Source: Variovorax atrisoli 110B (GTDB lineage: Bacteria; Pseudomonadota; Gammaproteobacteria; Burkholderiales; Burkholderiaceae_C). From it: DNA of 64,000 nt. The stretch covers positions 62,001-126,000 of the forward strand of contig NZ_KB907456.1 of NCBI RefSeq assembly GCF_000382045.1, in the 5' to 3' direction. Shown piece by piece: positions 1 to 8,048 of this stretch. How positions within the stretch are numbered: position 1 is the first letter of the stretch; every line of letters begins with the position of its first letter. The notes under the pieces were generated by a model. It was given only the letters and a program-made list of their open reading frames with translations. It was not told the origin of the DNA and ran no database searches. Made by a program: the position numbers and the translations under genes.

Positions 1-1786
1 CGGCCTCCACCCGGTCGGTGAGGCGGGCGGTCTCCTCGATGCGCGTGCCGGTGGGCGCGCGCAGGTGCAGGCGGATCTGGCCGGCATCCACCGTCGGGAA
101 GAAGTCACGGCCCAGCGCGGGGTAGAGCAGGCACGACAGCAGGCAGAAGCCGAGGAAGAGGCCGATGAAGCCGGCGCGCTTCGACAGCACCGCCGACAGC
201 ACCAGCGTGTAGGCGCGGCGCACGCGCTCGAAGCGGCGATCGAAGGCGCGGTACAGGCGCTGCAGGGCGCTCTGCTTCGCGCCCTCTACCTGTTGAGCCG
301 GCTGCGCCGAATGCGAACCGCCCATCAGCAGCATCACCAGCGTCGGCACCAGCGTGCGCGACAGCAGGTAGGACGCGATCATGGCGAACACCACCGCCTC
401 GGCCAGCGGCACGAACAGGAAGCGCGCCACGCCCGAGAGGAAGAACATCGGCACGAACACGATGCAGATGCACAGCGTGGATACGAACGCCGCCGAGCCG
501 ATCTCGCCCGCGCCGATCTCTATGGCCTCCTTCAGCGGCGTGCCCATGTGCAGGTGCCGCTCGATGTTCTCGATGGTCACGATCGCCTGGTCGACCAGGA
601 TGCCCACCGACAGCGCCAGGCCGCCCAGCGTCATGAGGTTGAGCGTCTCGCCCAGCGCGTAGAGCACCAGGATGGACGCCAGGATCGACAGCGGAATGGT
701 CAGCCCGATGATGAGCGTGCTGCGCCAGTTGCCCAGGAAGATCAGCACCATCGCGGCCGTGAGGGCGGCCGCCAGGATGGCCTCGAACACCACGCCCTTG
801 ACGGCGGCCTTCACGAACACCGACTGGTCGAACAGCGGCGTGATCTTGATGTCTTCCGGCATCGTCTGGGCGGCGATGGGCAGCATCGCGCGGATGTTCG
901 AGACGATGTCCAGCGTGGAGGCGCCGCCGTTCTTCAGCACCGACAGCAGCACGCCGCGCACGCCGTCCTGGCGCACCACGTTGGTCTGCGGGGAGAAGCC
1001 GTCGCGCACGTAGGCCACGTCGCGCAGGTAGGTGGTGGCGCCGTTCACCGTGCGGATCGGTAGGTCGTTCAGGCCCGCGATGGCATCGGGCGAGCCGTTC
1101 ATCTTCACGTTGTATTCGGTGGCGCCGAACTTGGCCGTGCCCGAGGGAAGGATCAGGTTCTGCGTGTTCACCGCGTTCACCACGTCGGCCGGCGAGAGGC
1201 CGCGCGCCTGCAGCGCCTGGGTGTCGAGGTCGACCGAGATCAGCCGGTTCTTGCCGCCGTAGGGAAAGGGAATGGCAGCGCCCGGCACCGTGATGAGCTG
1301 CGGGCGCAGCTGGTTGACGGTGGCGTCGAAGAGGGAGTTCTCCGAGCGCGTGGGGCTCGACAGCGCCAGCTGGATCACCGGCACGCTGGAGGCCGAGTAC
1401 TTGATGACCAGCGGCGGCGTGATGCCCGGCGGCAGCTGCCGCACCTGCGCCTGCATCGAGGCCACCACCTGCGAGATGGCCATCTCGATGTTGGCCGTGG
1501 GCTGGAAGAACACCTTGATGATGGCCACGCCCGCCAGCGACTGCGATTCGATGTGCTCGATGTCGCTCACCGTGGTGGTCAGCCCGCGCTCCACCTGGCC
1601 CGAGATGCGCTGGCCCATCTCCTGTGCCGGCAGGCCGGTGTAGTTCCAGATGATGCTGACCACCGGGATGTTGATCTCCGGGAAGATGTCGGTCGCCATT
1701 CGCGCCAGCACGAAGGGCGTGGCCAGCACGATCAGCATCGCCATGACGATGAATGTGTACGGACGACGCAATGCGAGCTGGACCAT
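1..1786 (-). CDS. RND efflux transporter permease (partial, N-terminal part)
   Basis: Inner-membrane permease of a proton-driven RND exporter (AcrB/HAE1 type). The gene runs off the left edge, so only about 595 of the roughly 1,030 residues usual for the family are present. A short basic stretch (LRRPYTF) precedes a first membrane helix at about residues 11-29; a long periplasmic porter region follows, then the next helix block. The relay motif reads GILVDQAIVTIENIERH, so the second Asp of the AcrB Asp-Asp pair is Gln here. The ATG at 1786 was chosen because it places the family N-terminus correctly and has GAGAG upstream. Adaptor and outer-membrane partners are not in the window. Substrate unknown. 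Confidence 0.88.
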   Translation of the reverse strand, partial: MVQLALRRPYTFIVMAMLIVLATPFVLARMATDIFPEINIPVVSIIWNYTGLPAQEMGQRISGQVERGLTTTVSDIEHIESQSLAGVAIIKVFFQPTANIEMAISQVVASMQAQVRQLPPGITPPLVIKYSASSVPVIQLALSSPTRSENSLFDATVNQLRPQLITVPGAAIPFPYGGKNRLISVDLDTQALQARGLSPADVVNAVNTQNLILPSGTAKFGATEYNVKMNGSPDAIAGLNDLPIRTVNGATTYLRDVAYVRDGFSPQTNVVRQDGVRGVLLSVLKNGGASTLDIVSNIRAMLPIAAQTMPEDIKITPLFDQSVFVKAAVKGVVFEAILAAALTAAMVLIFLGNWRSTLIIGLTIPLSILASILVLYALGETLNLMTLGGLALSVGILVDQAIVTIENIERHLHMGTPLKEAIEIGAGEIGSAAFVSTLCICIVFVPMFFLSGVARFLFVPLAEAVVFAMIASYLLSRTLVPTLVMLLMGGSHSAQPAQQVEGAKQSALQRLYRAFDRRFERVRRAYTLVLSAVLSKRAGFIGLFLGFCLLSCLLYPALGRDFFPTVDAGQIRLHLRAPTGTRIEETARLTDRVEA

Positions 1787-1991
1787 GGCGAAGGCTCTCT
1801 GCTTCCGGCGGAAAAAGGTTTTGCATCATAAGGAAGTAGATTTAGGTTTGCAGGCGCCTTCGAACGAGGTGTGGTGCTTTACCAAAAGGCTGCGTGCGTG
1901 CGTGCGTGCGTGCCGGCGGCGGCAGGCCACGGGCCGGCGCGCCGGGTGAAGGAAGAAGGGCGCAGCGGTTCGGCCGCCGGCCGGCCGAAGC
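1787..1991. other. Intergenic region upstream of the RND gene, with a TGCG microsatellite
   Basis: This 205-bp gap separates the RND start from the stop of the acetyltransferase gene. It holds a tetranucleotide run (TGCG repeated about 5.5 times, 1891-1912) some 105 bp upstream of the RND start. A TATGAT hexamer on the minus strand (complement of 1825-1830) could be the -10 of the RND promoter, but the -35 is poor. No open reading frame with coding character is visible. Confidence 0.5.
1891..1912. repeat. Tetranucleotide microsatellite (TGCG)n
   Basis: About 5.5 perfect tandem copies of TGCG in non-coding DNA between a GNAT gene and the promoter side of the RND exporter gene. Such runs can slip during replication; here it sits upstream of, not inside, a gene. 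Confidence 0.8.
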
Positions 1992-2543
1992 TCAGGCGGC
2001 CGGGTCCAGGGCGAGCCGCAGCCGCGTCACGTTCGGGTTGCCCGGATCGCGCTGCACGCTGAAGCCCAGCTTGCGCGCCAGCGCCAGCATGGCGGTGTTG
2101 TCGTAGAGGGTGATGTCGGCGAGCTGTCTCACGCCGGCCGCCCTGGCGGCGTCGATCAGCTTGCGCATGAGCTTGGACGCCAGGCCATGGTGCTGCCATG
2201 CGTCGCCGATGACGATGGCGAATTCGGCGACCTGCGCCGTGCCGGGCGTGTCGCCGCGAACGTAGCGCGCCACGCCCATCTGCCGTTCGGCGCCGTCGAC
2301 CACGGTCGTCGCGATCAGCGCCAGTTCCCGGTCGTAGTCGATGTGCGTCATGCGCCACAGCTCGTCGGGCTGCGGCGTTCGCGGCGAGAGCAGGCGCCGG
2401 TAGCCGGTTTCCTTCGAGAGGCCGTTCACGAAGGCGGTGTGCATCGCCAGATCCTCGGCTCGGATCGGGCGGATGCGCACCGGGGTGCCGTCGGGCAGTT
2501 GCCAGTCCTCGACCAGGTGGCTGGGGTAGTCGAGGGCCGGCAT
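1992..2543 (-). CDS. GNAT-family N-acetyltransferase
   Basis: Predicted acetyl-CoA-dependent N-acetyltransferase of 183 residues, a normal length for a single GNAT fold. Residues 20-45 (VRIRPIRAEDL) form the usual first strand and helix. The acetyl-CoA pyrophosphate loop is degenerate and lies at about 117-125 (QHHGLASKLM, in place of Q/RxxGxG/A). The final strand-helix segment is TLYDNTAMLALARKLGF. The substrate cannot be deduced. The gene lies just downstream of gndA on the same strand (15 bp between gndA stop and this start), so the two are probably co-transcribed. It resembles the GNAT domain found at the C-terminus of some acyl-CoA synthetase-like protein acetyltransferases, but stands alone here. 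Confidence 0.82.
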   Translation of the reverse strand: MPALDYPSHLVEDWQLPDGTPVRIRPIRAEDLAMHTAFVNGLSKETGYRRLLSPRTPQPDELWRMTHIDYDRELALIATTVVDGAERQMGVARYVRGDTPGTAQVAEFAIVIGDAWQHHGLASKLMRKLIDAARAAGVRQLADITLYDNTAMLALARKLGFSVQRDPGNPNVTRLRLALDPAA

Positions 2544-2558
2544 GGCATCACACGGGTT

Positions 2559-3983
2559 TCAACCGATCACTTCGGGCCAGTCGGTGTGGAAGAACTGGCC
2601 TTCGGGCTTGTCCACGCGTTCGTAGGTGTGGGCGCCGAAGAAGTCGCGCTGCGCCTGCAGCAGGTTCGCGGGAAGGCGCTCGGTGCGGTAGCTGTCGTAG
2701 TAGGCCAGCGAGGCGCTGAAGGCCGGCACCGGGATGCCGTTGCTCACGGCCAGCGCCACCACCTCGCGCCAGTTCTGCTGGGTGCGGTTGAGCAGGTCCT
2801 TGAAGAACGGGTCGAGCATCAGGTTGGCCAGCGCCGGGTCGGTGCGGAAGGCGTCGGTGATGCGGTTGAGGAAGCGCGCGCGGATGATGCAGCCGCCGCG
2901 CCAGATCGAGGCGATGCCGCCCAGGTCGAGGCCCCAGTTCTTCTTGTCGCCCATGGTCTTGATGAGGTCGAAGCCCTGCGTGTAGCTGATGACCTTCGAG
3001 GCGTAGAGCGCGTCGTGCACCTTGGCCACCAGCGCCTTCTTCTCGACCGACAGTTCGATCTTGGGCCCCTGCAGCTGCTTGCTGGCCGCCACGCGCGCCT
3101 TCTTCTGCGACGAGAGCACGCGCGCTTCCACGGCGGCGTTGATGGTGCTGATGACCACCGCGTTCTCGGCCGCGTTGATCAGCGTCCACTGGCCCGTGCC
3201 CTTCTGGCCGGCCTTGTCGAGGATGACGTCGACGATCGGCTTGCCCGTCTCCGGGTCTTTCTGCTCGAGCGCCTTGGCGGTGATCTGGATCAGGTAGCTC
3301 TGCAGCTCGCCCTCGTTCCATTCGTTGAAGATGGCGGCCATCTCGTCGGTGGTGAAGCCGGCCGCCTTGAACAGGCTGTAGGCCTCGCAGATGAGCTGCA
3401 TGTCGCCGTACTCGATGCCGTTGTGCACCATCTTCACGTAGTGGCCCGCGCCGCCGGGGCCGATGTGGATCACGCAGGGCTCGCCGTCCACCTTGGCCGA
3501 GATGCTCTCGAAGATCGGCTTCATCACCTCCCAGGTGGAGAGCGGGCCGCCCGGCATGATCGACGGGCCCTTGCGCGCGCCTTCCTCGCCGCCCGACACG
3601 CCCGCACCGATGAAGCGCAGGCCCTTCGACGCGAGGTATGCGTCGCGGCGCTCGGTGTCGGTGTAGAGGCTGTTGCCGCCGTCGATGACGATGTCGTCCT
3701 TGTCCAGCAGGGGAATGAGCTGCTCGATCACCTGGTCGACCGGCGCGCCAGCCTTCACCATGATCTGGATCTTGCGCGGCCTCGCCAGGCTCTGCACGAA
3801 CTCTTCCAGCGTCTTCGCGCCGACCAGCTTCTTGCCTGGGTTGGCGGCGATGAAGGCCTCGGTGGTGGCCTCGGTGCGGTTGTAGACGCTGACCTGGAAG
3901 CCGCGGCTTTCCACGTTCAGGACGAGGTTCTGGCCCATCACGGCCAGGCCGATCAGTCCGAAGTCGCTTTGCTTGTTGCTCAT
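2559..3983 (-). CDS. gndA: 6-phosphogluconate dehydrogenase, decarboxylating
   Basis: Cytosolic pentose-phosphate enzyme converting 6-phosphogluconate and NADP+ to ribulose 5-phosphate, CO2 and NADPH. At 474 residues it matches the long (dimeric) class. Visible signatures are the Rossmann motif GLAVMGQNLVLN near the N-terminus, the family signature GVSGGEEGARKGPSIMPGG, the catalytic-site segment GAGHYVKMVHNGIEYGD and the C-terminal DLGGIASIWRGGCIIRARF. An in-frame upstream extension is low-complexity and unlike the family, so the ATG giving MSNKQSDFG is the start. It is divergent from the AraC-type regulator and followed closely by a GNAT gene. Confidence 0.97.
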   Translation of the reverse strand: MSNKQSDFGLIGLAVMGQNLVLNVESRGFQVSVYNRTEATTEAFIAANPGKKLVGAKTLEEFVQSLARPRKIQIMVKAGAPVDQVIEQLIPLLDKDDIVIDGGNSLYTDTERRDAYLASKGLRFIGAGVSGGEEGARKGPSIMPGGPLSTWEVMKPIFESISAKVDGEPCVIHIGPGGAGHYVKMVHNGIEYGDMQLICEAYSLFKAAGFTTDEMAAIFNEWNEGELQSYLIQITAKALEQKDPETGKPIVDVILDKAGQKGTGQWTLINAAENAVVISTINAAVEARVLSSQKKARVAASKQLQGPKIELSVEKKALVAKVHDALYASKVISYTQGFDLIKTMGDKKNWGLDLGGIASIWRGGCIIRARFLNRITDAFRTDPALANLMLDPFFKDLLNRTQQNWREVVALAVSNGIPVPAFSASLAYYDSYRTERLPANLLQAQRDFFGAHTYERVDKPEGQFFHTDWPEVIG

Positions 3984-4143
3984 GGCCTGTGTTGTCCTTC
4001 CTTGGTGTGTGTGCGGGCGGGGCGGCGCCCGGCGCACCGGTTTGATTCGAGGGCCATTGTGCCGATGTGTCGCCCGCTGGGGCGTCGGAGGTGGTCTAAA
4101 CCCGATTGGCAAGCGGGTCCGCCTTGGCTATGTTCATGCCCCC

Positions 4144-5112
4144 ATGAGCCACGACGCCATCCACCGCTGGTCCACCGACGCCGTGCCGCCCCCGCAGCGG
4201 CTCGACTACTGGGTGGGCGCCGTCTGCGAGGGCTTCCTGGAGATGGACGTGACCAGCCCCGTGGCCGGCAGCTTCGGCGCCACGCTCGAATCGGCACCGC
4301 TGGGGCCCATCGTGGTCAACCAGGTGCGCGGCAGCGCGCAGGACGTCTACCGCACGCGCCGGGCCATCGCCCACAGCCGCAGCAACTACTTCTACCTGCT
4401 GTGCAAGGCCGATTCGGCCTGGGTGGCGGTGCAGGACGGCCGCTCGGCGCGGCTGCTCCCGGGCGACGCGGTGCTGGTCGATTCGCGCCGGCTCTACGAA
4501 TTCCACCTGCTGCAGTCGGCCGACACCATCTCGATCGAGCTGCCGACCGCCTGGGTCGACTCGTGGATTCCCGATGCCGGCGACCAGGTGGCGCGGCGCA
4601 TCGACGGGCAATCGGGCTGGGGCGGCGTGCTGAGCGGCTTCGTTCGGCAGCTGACGCCCGAGCTGGCGGCGAAGCCCCCGATGCCCGCCGAGCTGCTGAG
4701 CGACCAGCTCGGCAGCCTGCTGGCCCTGGCCACCGGCAGCGGCTGCGCGGATGCACCGGACAAGGGCAGGGCGGCGCTGCGCCGCCGCGTGCTCGACGCC
4801 ACGCGCGAGCGGCACGCCGAGTGCGGGCTCACCGCGGCGAGCGTGGCGCGCGGGCTGGGCATTTCCGAACGCAGCCTGCACCGCTGCCTGGCCGCCGGCG
4901 AGGGCAGCGAGGAGGGCCCCACCACCTTCGCCGCCGCGCTCGCGGGTTTCCGCATGGCGGCCGCGCGCCGCATGCTGGCCGATGCACGTTTCGACCGTCT
5001 GGGCATCGCCCAAATCGGGTATCGCGTGGGACTGGCCGATGCCTCACACTTTGTTCGCCAATGCCGTGCGCACCTGGGCGCCACACCCGGCGAACTGCGG
5101 CGCCGGCGCTGA
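4144..5112 (+). CDS. AraC-family transcriptional regulator
   Basis: Predicted DNA-binding regulator of 322 residues. Residues 1-190 look like the AraC-binding-like sensor domain of the NphR/FeaR type (jelly-roll core; GDAVLVDSRRLYEF is typical). About residues 215-322 form the two helix-turn-helix AraC domain, ending in IGYRVGLADASHFVRQCRAHLGATPGELRR, where the second recognition helix is well conserved. The ATG at 4144 fits the sensor-domain N-terminus; the frame is open upstream into non-homologous sequence. It is divergent from gndA and 100 bp upstream of a co-directional alpha/beta hydrolase, which is its likeliest target. The effector is unknown. Confidence 0.88.
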   Translation: MSHDAIHRWSTDAVPPPQRLDYWVGAVCEGFLEMDVTSPVAGSFGATLESAPLGPIVVNQVRGSAQDVYRTRRAIAHSRSNYFYLLCKADSAWVAVQDGRSARLLPGDAVLVDSRRLYEFHLLQSADTISIELPTAWVDSWIPDAGDQVARRIDGQSGWGGVLSGFVRQLTPELAAKPPMPAELLSDQLGSLLALATGSGCADAPDKGRAALRRRVLDATRERHAECGLTAASVARGLGISERSLHRCLAAGEGSEEGPTTFAAALAGFRMAAARRMLADARFDRLGIAQIGYRVGLADASHFVRQCRAHLGATPGELRRRR

Positions 5113-5212
5113 ACTGGCGCGAACCGGCCATCCGCGTGGCAGGCATCGGCCATTCGCGGCATCGCCCCGTTCCTAAAGTCCCTCTGCATCGAAACAACGA
5201 AAGAGACTTCCC

Positions 5213-5941
5213 ATGTCCGATACCTATGTCCTGGTCCACGGCGCGTGGCACACCGGCGCCGAGATCGAAGCCGTGGCCGACGGCGTGCGCGCGGCCGGCC
5301 ACACCGTGTACTGCCCCACGCTGGCGGGCAACAACCCCGGCGACGACCGCTCCAGCACCGGCCTCGAAGACGCCATCGCCTCCGCCGTGCGCTACATCGA
5401 GGAAAAGGACCTCACGCAGGTGCGCCTCGTGGGCCACAGCTACGGCGGCATGGTGATCTCGGGCGTGGCCGACCGCATCGCGCACAGGCTCAAGCGGCTG
5501 GTCTACATCAACGCCTTCGTGCCGCTGGACGGCGAATCGCTCAACGACATGGTGCCGCCGCACTACGTGACGCTGTTCGACGCCGTCGCCGCGGGCAACG
5601 GCAATGCGGTGACGCTGCCCTTCGAGATCTGGCGCGAGGCCTTCATCAACGACGCCGACTTCGCGACCGCGCAGGCCGCCTACGAGAAGCTCAACCCCCA
5701 TCCGTATCGCACCTTCACGGACAAGATCCGCCTGAGTCAGCCGCTGGCGGCGCTGGCGCTGGGCAAGTCGTACCTGAACTGCCAGCAGGACACCGCGATG
5801 CCGCACGGCCTGCCGTGGCATCCGCGCCTGTCGGAGCGGCTGGGCCTGTTCCGTCTGGTGGAGTGCCCGGGCAGCCACGAGATGTTCTTCTCGAACCCCA
5901 AGCGGCTGGCGCAGGCGATCATCGAGGCCGGGCGCGACTGA
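5213..5941 (+). CDS. alpha/beta-fold hydrolase
   Basis: Small cytosolic esterase-like hydrolase of 242 residues. The oxyanion-hole segment is VLVHGAWHTG at residues 6-15, the nucleophile elbow is GHSYGG with Ser76, and the catalytic His is in the SHEMFFSNP segment near the C-terminus. It resembles the plant methylesterase/pyrethroid-hydrolase branch (short cap, no signal peptide). A GAAAGAGA ribosome-binding site precedes the ATG. It lies directly after the AraC-type regulator and is probably controlled by it. The natural substrate is not evident. Confidence 0.87.
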   Translation: MSDTYVLVHGAWHTGAEIEAVADGVRAAGHTVYCPTLAGNNPGDDRSSTGLEDAIASAVRYIEEKDLTQVRLVGHSYGGMVISGVADRIAHRLKRLVYINAFVPLDGESLNDMVPPHYVTLFDAVAAGNGNAVTLPFEIWREAFINDADFATAQAAYEKLNPHPYRTFTDKIRLSQPLAALALGKSYLNCQQDTAMPHGLPWHPRLSERLGLFRLVECPGSHEMFFSNPKRLAQAIIEAGRD

Positions 5942-5951
5942 GCCCTCCGGA

Positions 5952-6569
5952 TCAGCCGCCGCCGAAGAGCGCGTCGTACACCCGGATCGACGCCCAGGCG
6001 TCGTTCGCCGCATAGCGGACCTGTGCCTCGGTGAGTTGCCGGTTGGCCCAGTTCGAGGTGGTCGCCTTGCGCGACTTGACGAAGCGGCGGCCGAACACCA
6101 GCGCCACCGCCGCCTTCACGCCCACCGACCTGCGGTAGCCGCGGCGGCGGAACTCGTCGTCGATGTCGAACACGGCCTTCGGCTCGAGGTTCAGCCGGTT
6201 GCGGATCAGCGTGAGGTCGCCCGACAGGCCGAAGCCGACCTTGCGCAGCTCGGTCGAGGCGATCAGCGCGGCCACTACCGGGTTGCACTCGGTGCGGTGC
6301 AGCTGGAACAGCCAGGCCGCATCGCGCGTGGCGAACTGCACCACGTGCGGCCCGCCCGACACCTCGTTCTTCGCGAAGGTGGGTTTCGATTCGGTGTCGA
6401 AGCCCGCGATGCCGGCCGCCAGCAGCGTGGCGGCGGCGCGCTCCGCTTCCTGCAGCGTGGAGACGACCACGATGTTCGCCGTGGTCAGGCTTTCGAAGGG
6501 ATCGAGCAGCGCGATCTGTTCGCGCTCGAGCAGGGGCGGGAGCGTGGGATGGGTGCGGCGCTCGTTCAC
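5952..6569 (-). CDS. 3'-5' exonuclease, RNase D / DEDDy type
   Basis: Predicted 3'-5' exonuclease of 205 residues comprising a DnaQ-like fold only; no HRDC domain follows, unlike true RNase D. The metal ligands are visible: Exo I as FDTES (Asp58, Glu60), Exo II as VGFGLSGDLTLI and Exo III as YAANDAWAS with the Tyr typical of DEDDy enzymes. The substrate could be RNA or DNA. Its start overlaps the stop of the TfoX-like gene (ATGA), so the two are translationally coupled. Confidence 0.88.
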   Translation of the reverse strand: MNERRTHPTLPPLLEREQIALLDPFESLTTANIVVVSTLQEAERAAATLLAAGIAGFDTESKPTFAKNEVSGGPHVVQFATRDAAWLFQLHRTECNPVVAALIASTELRKVGFGLSGDLTLIRNRLNLEPKAVFDIDDEFRRRGYRRSVGVKAAVALVFGRRFVKSRKATTSNWANRQLTEAQVRYAANDAWASIRVYDALFGGG

Positions 6570-7006
6570 CGGGAGGCCGCTTTCGCCGTCGGTTTCTTTT
6601 TCTTCACGGGGGCTTTCTTCGCTGCTGTCTTCTTGGCTGCGGCCTTCCTTGCAGCCGGCTTGCGGGGCTTTTTCGGCTTGGGTGGCTGGCCCGAGCGCAG
6701 CGCCGCCTCGTAGGCCAGCCGGCCCCAGCGCGCGGCCTCCTCGCGATCCTCGAAGAGGTCGGCCGGGGCGAGCCGGTAGGACATCGGCATCGCCTTGCCC
6801 TGGCGCATGTAGGTGAAGGGCTGCAGGTTCAGCCTGTCGAAGTGCACGGCGCTTTCCGCGTCGGACTTGAGGTAGAGCGTCTCGTCGGCGACCAGCGCGA
6901 TCATCCGGCCCTCGTGCCAGACGCCGTGGCCGCCGAACATGCGCTTCGTCTCGATGCGGCCGAGGCGCTCGAAGACCTCGTGCAGGCTCTGGACGAACTC
7001 GCTCAT
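6566..7006 (-). CDS. TfoX/Sxy N-terminal domain protein with lysine-rich tail
   Basis: The first ~105 of 146 residues match the TfoX/Sxy N-terminal domain (RMFGGHGVWHEGRMIALV at residues 22-39), a family linked to competence regulation in gammaproteobacteria. The remaining 40 residues (107-146) are almost entirely Lys, Ala, Pro and Arg, with about 14 Lys in short KKxxAKK units, like the tails of bacterial histone H1-like proteins. Such a tail suggests non-specific nucleic-acid binding (inference). The separate TfoX C-terminal domain is absent. The gene overlaps the downstream exonuclease gene by 4 bp. Confidence 0.85.
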   Translation of the reverse strand: MSEFVQSLHEVFERLGRIETKRMFGGHGVWHEGRMIALVADETLYLKSDAESAVHFDRLNLQPFTYMRQGKAMPMSYRLAPADLFEDREEAARWGRLAYEAALRSGQPPKPKKPRKPAARKAAAKKTAAKKAPVKKKKPTAKAASR

Positions 7007-7067
7007 CGGAGTACCTCCGTGCTTCGCACCATGGCGCGAACTTGCCTGGGACGGCCCGGCGCGGCGC

Positions 7068-7457
7068 TCATGCAGTGATCTCGATGCGGTTGCCGTCCGG
7101 GTCGAGCACCACGCTCTCGTAGTAGCCGTCGCCGGTGCGGCGCGGGCCGTCGAGCAGCGGGTAGCCGTCGGCCTTCAGGCGCTGCGTGAGCGCGTCCACG
7201 GCGGCGTCGGAGTCCACGCTGATCGCGAGGTGCGTCCAGCCCATGCGCTGGGCGCCGGGTTCGGCCGGCACGGGCGCGAGCGTGCTGGTGGTCATGGCCT
7301 CGATGCGCGCGCCGTCGCCCAGGCTCAGGAAGCAGGAGGCGAAGCCCTTGGCCGGGTTGACGTAGCCGGCGCCGGCGGTGGCGCCGAAGTAGTCGACGTA
7401 GAAGCGCTTGCAGCGTTCGAGATCGGTGGTCCAGAGTGCGATGTGGTCGATGCGCAT
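7068..7457 (-). CDS. VOC-family (glyoxalase/bleomycin-resistance fold) protein
   Basis: A 129-residue protein with the two beta-alpha-beta-beta-beta modules of the vicinal oxygen chelate fold. It opens with MRIDHIALWTTDLERCKRFYVDYFG and ends with YYESVVLDPDGNRIEITA, placing a His near residue 5 and a Glu in the last strand where metal ligands usually lie. Lactoylglutathione-lyase-like and dioxygenase-like VOC proteins share this pattern, so the reaction is undetermined. The internal ATG was chosen because upstream sequence lacks homology and overlaps the next gene. Confidence 0.85.
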   Translation of the reverse strand: MRIDHIALWTTDLERCKRFYVDYFGATAGAGYVNPAKGFASCFLSLGDGARIEAMTTSTLAPVPAEPGAQRMGWTHLAISVDSDAAVDALTQRLKADGYPLLDGPRRTGDGYYESVVLDPDGNRIEITA

Positions 7458-7495
7458 GGTGCTGCGAGGAATGAGAGAGGGGCCGAGGCCTGTCG

Positions 7496-8005
7496 TCAGC
7501 CGATGCGCCACGGCGGGCGCGAGGGCGACCAATGGTAGGCGATGCGTTCGCGGCCGCTGGTGGGGTGGCGGTCGGCCGCGCCACGCTCCAGCCCGTAGCG
7601 TTCATAGAAGCGCTGGGCCGATGTGTTGGTGGCCGCCACGTGCAGCCGCCAGCCGCTGGGAATGCGCACGCAGGCTTCGTCGAGCAGCGCCTTGCCCAGG
7701 CCCTGGTTGCGCAGGTGGGGCTCGACGAAGAGCTGGGCCACGTACTCGCGTCGCGCCAGCAGCACCATGAAGGCCAGCACCTGGCCTTCGCGCTCGGCCA
7801 CCACCACTTCGGCAGGCGGGCCGAACTCGGTGTGCACGCGATGCAGCCAGTGGGCGATGGGCTCGACGTGCGCGACGTCGCGGTTGGCCGCGATCCATGC
7901 GCGGCGCCAGATGCCTGCCAGCACCATGTTCTCCTCGGCGCCGCCTTTGCGCGACCGCAGGTGGAAAGCCGGAATCTGGGCGGCGGACATGATGCGTTTC
8001 ATCAT
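7496..8005 (-). CDS. GNAT-family N-acetyltransferase
   Basis: Predicted N-acetyltransferase of about 169 residues. The acetyl-CoA loop reads LRNQGLGKALLDEA (consensus Q/RxxGxG/A), preceded by the strand YVAQLFVEP and followed by LHVAATNTSAQRFYERYGLE, the usual Asn-and-Tyr segment of the fold. The start is uncertain: ATGATG at 8005 lacks a good Shine-Dalgarno, and a Met six residues in could serve instead. It precedes the VOC gene on the same strand. Substrate unknown. Confidence 0.82.
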   Translation of the reverse strand: MMKRIMSAAQIPAFHLRSRKGGAEENMVLAGIWRRAWIAANRDVAHVEPIAHWLHRVHTEFGPPAEVVVAEREGQVLAFMVLLARREYVAQLFVEPHLRNQGLGKALLDEACVRIPSGWRLHVAATNTSAQRFYERYGLERGAADRHPTSGRERIAYHWSPSRPPWRIG

Positions 8006-8048
8006 ACGGCGCGGTGGCGCCGCGGTCGATGAGGCGGCCTGCGAACGC

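Noticed and set aside
2187..5456. Very long open frame antisense to the gndA gene (over 1,000 codons)
   Set aside because: It is a product of high GC and codon bias; the translation is low-complexity, rich in Arg, His, Val and Asp, and covers well-supported genes on the other strand and frame.
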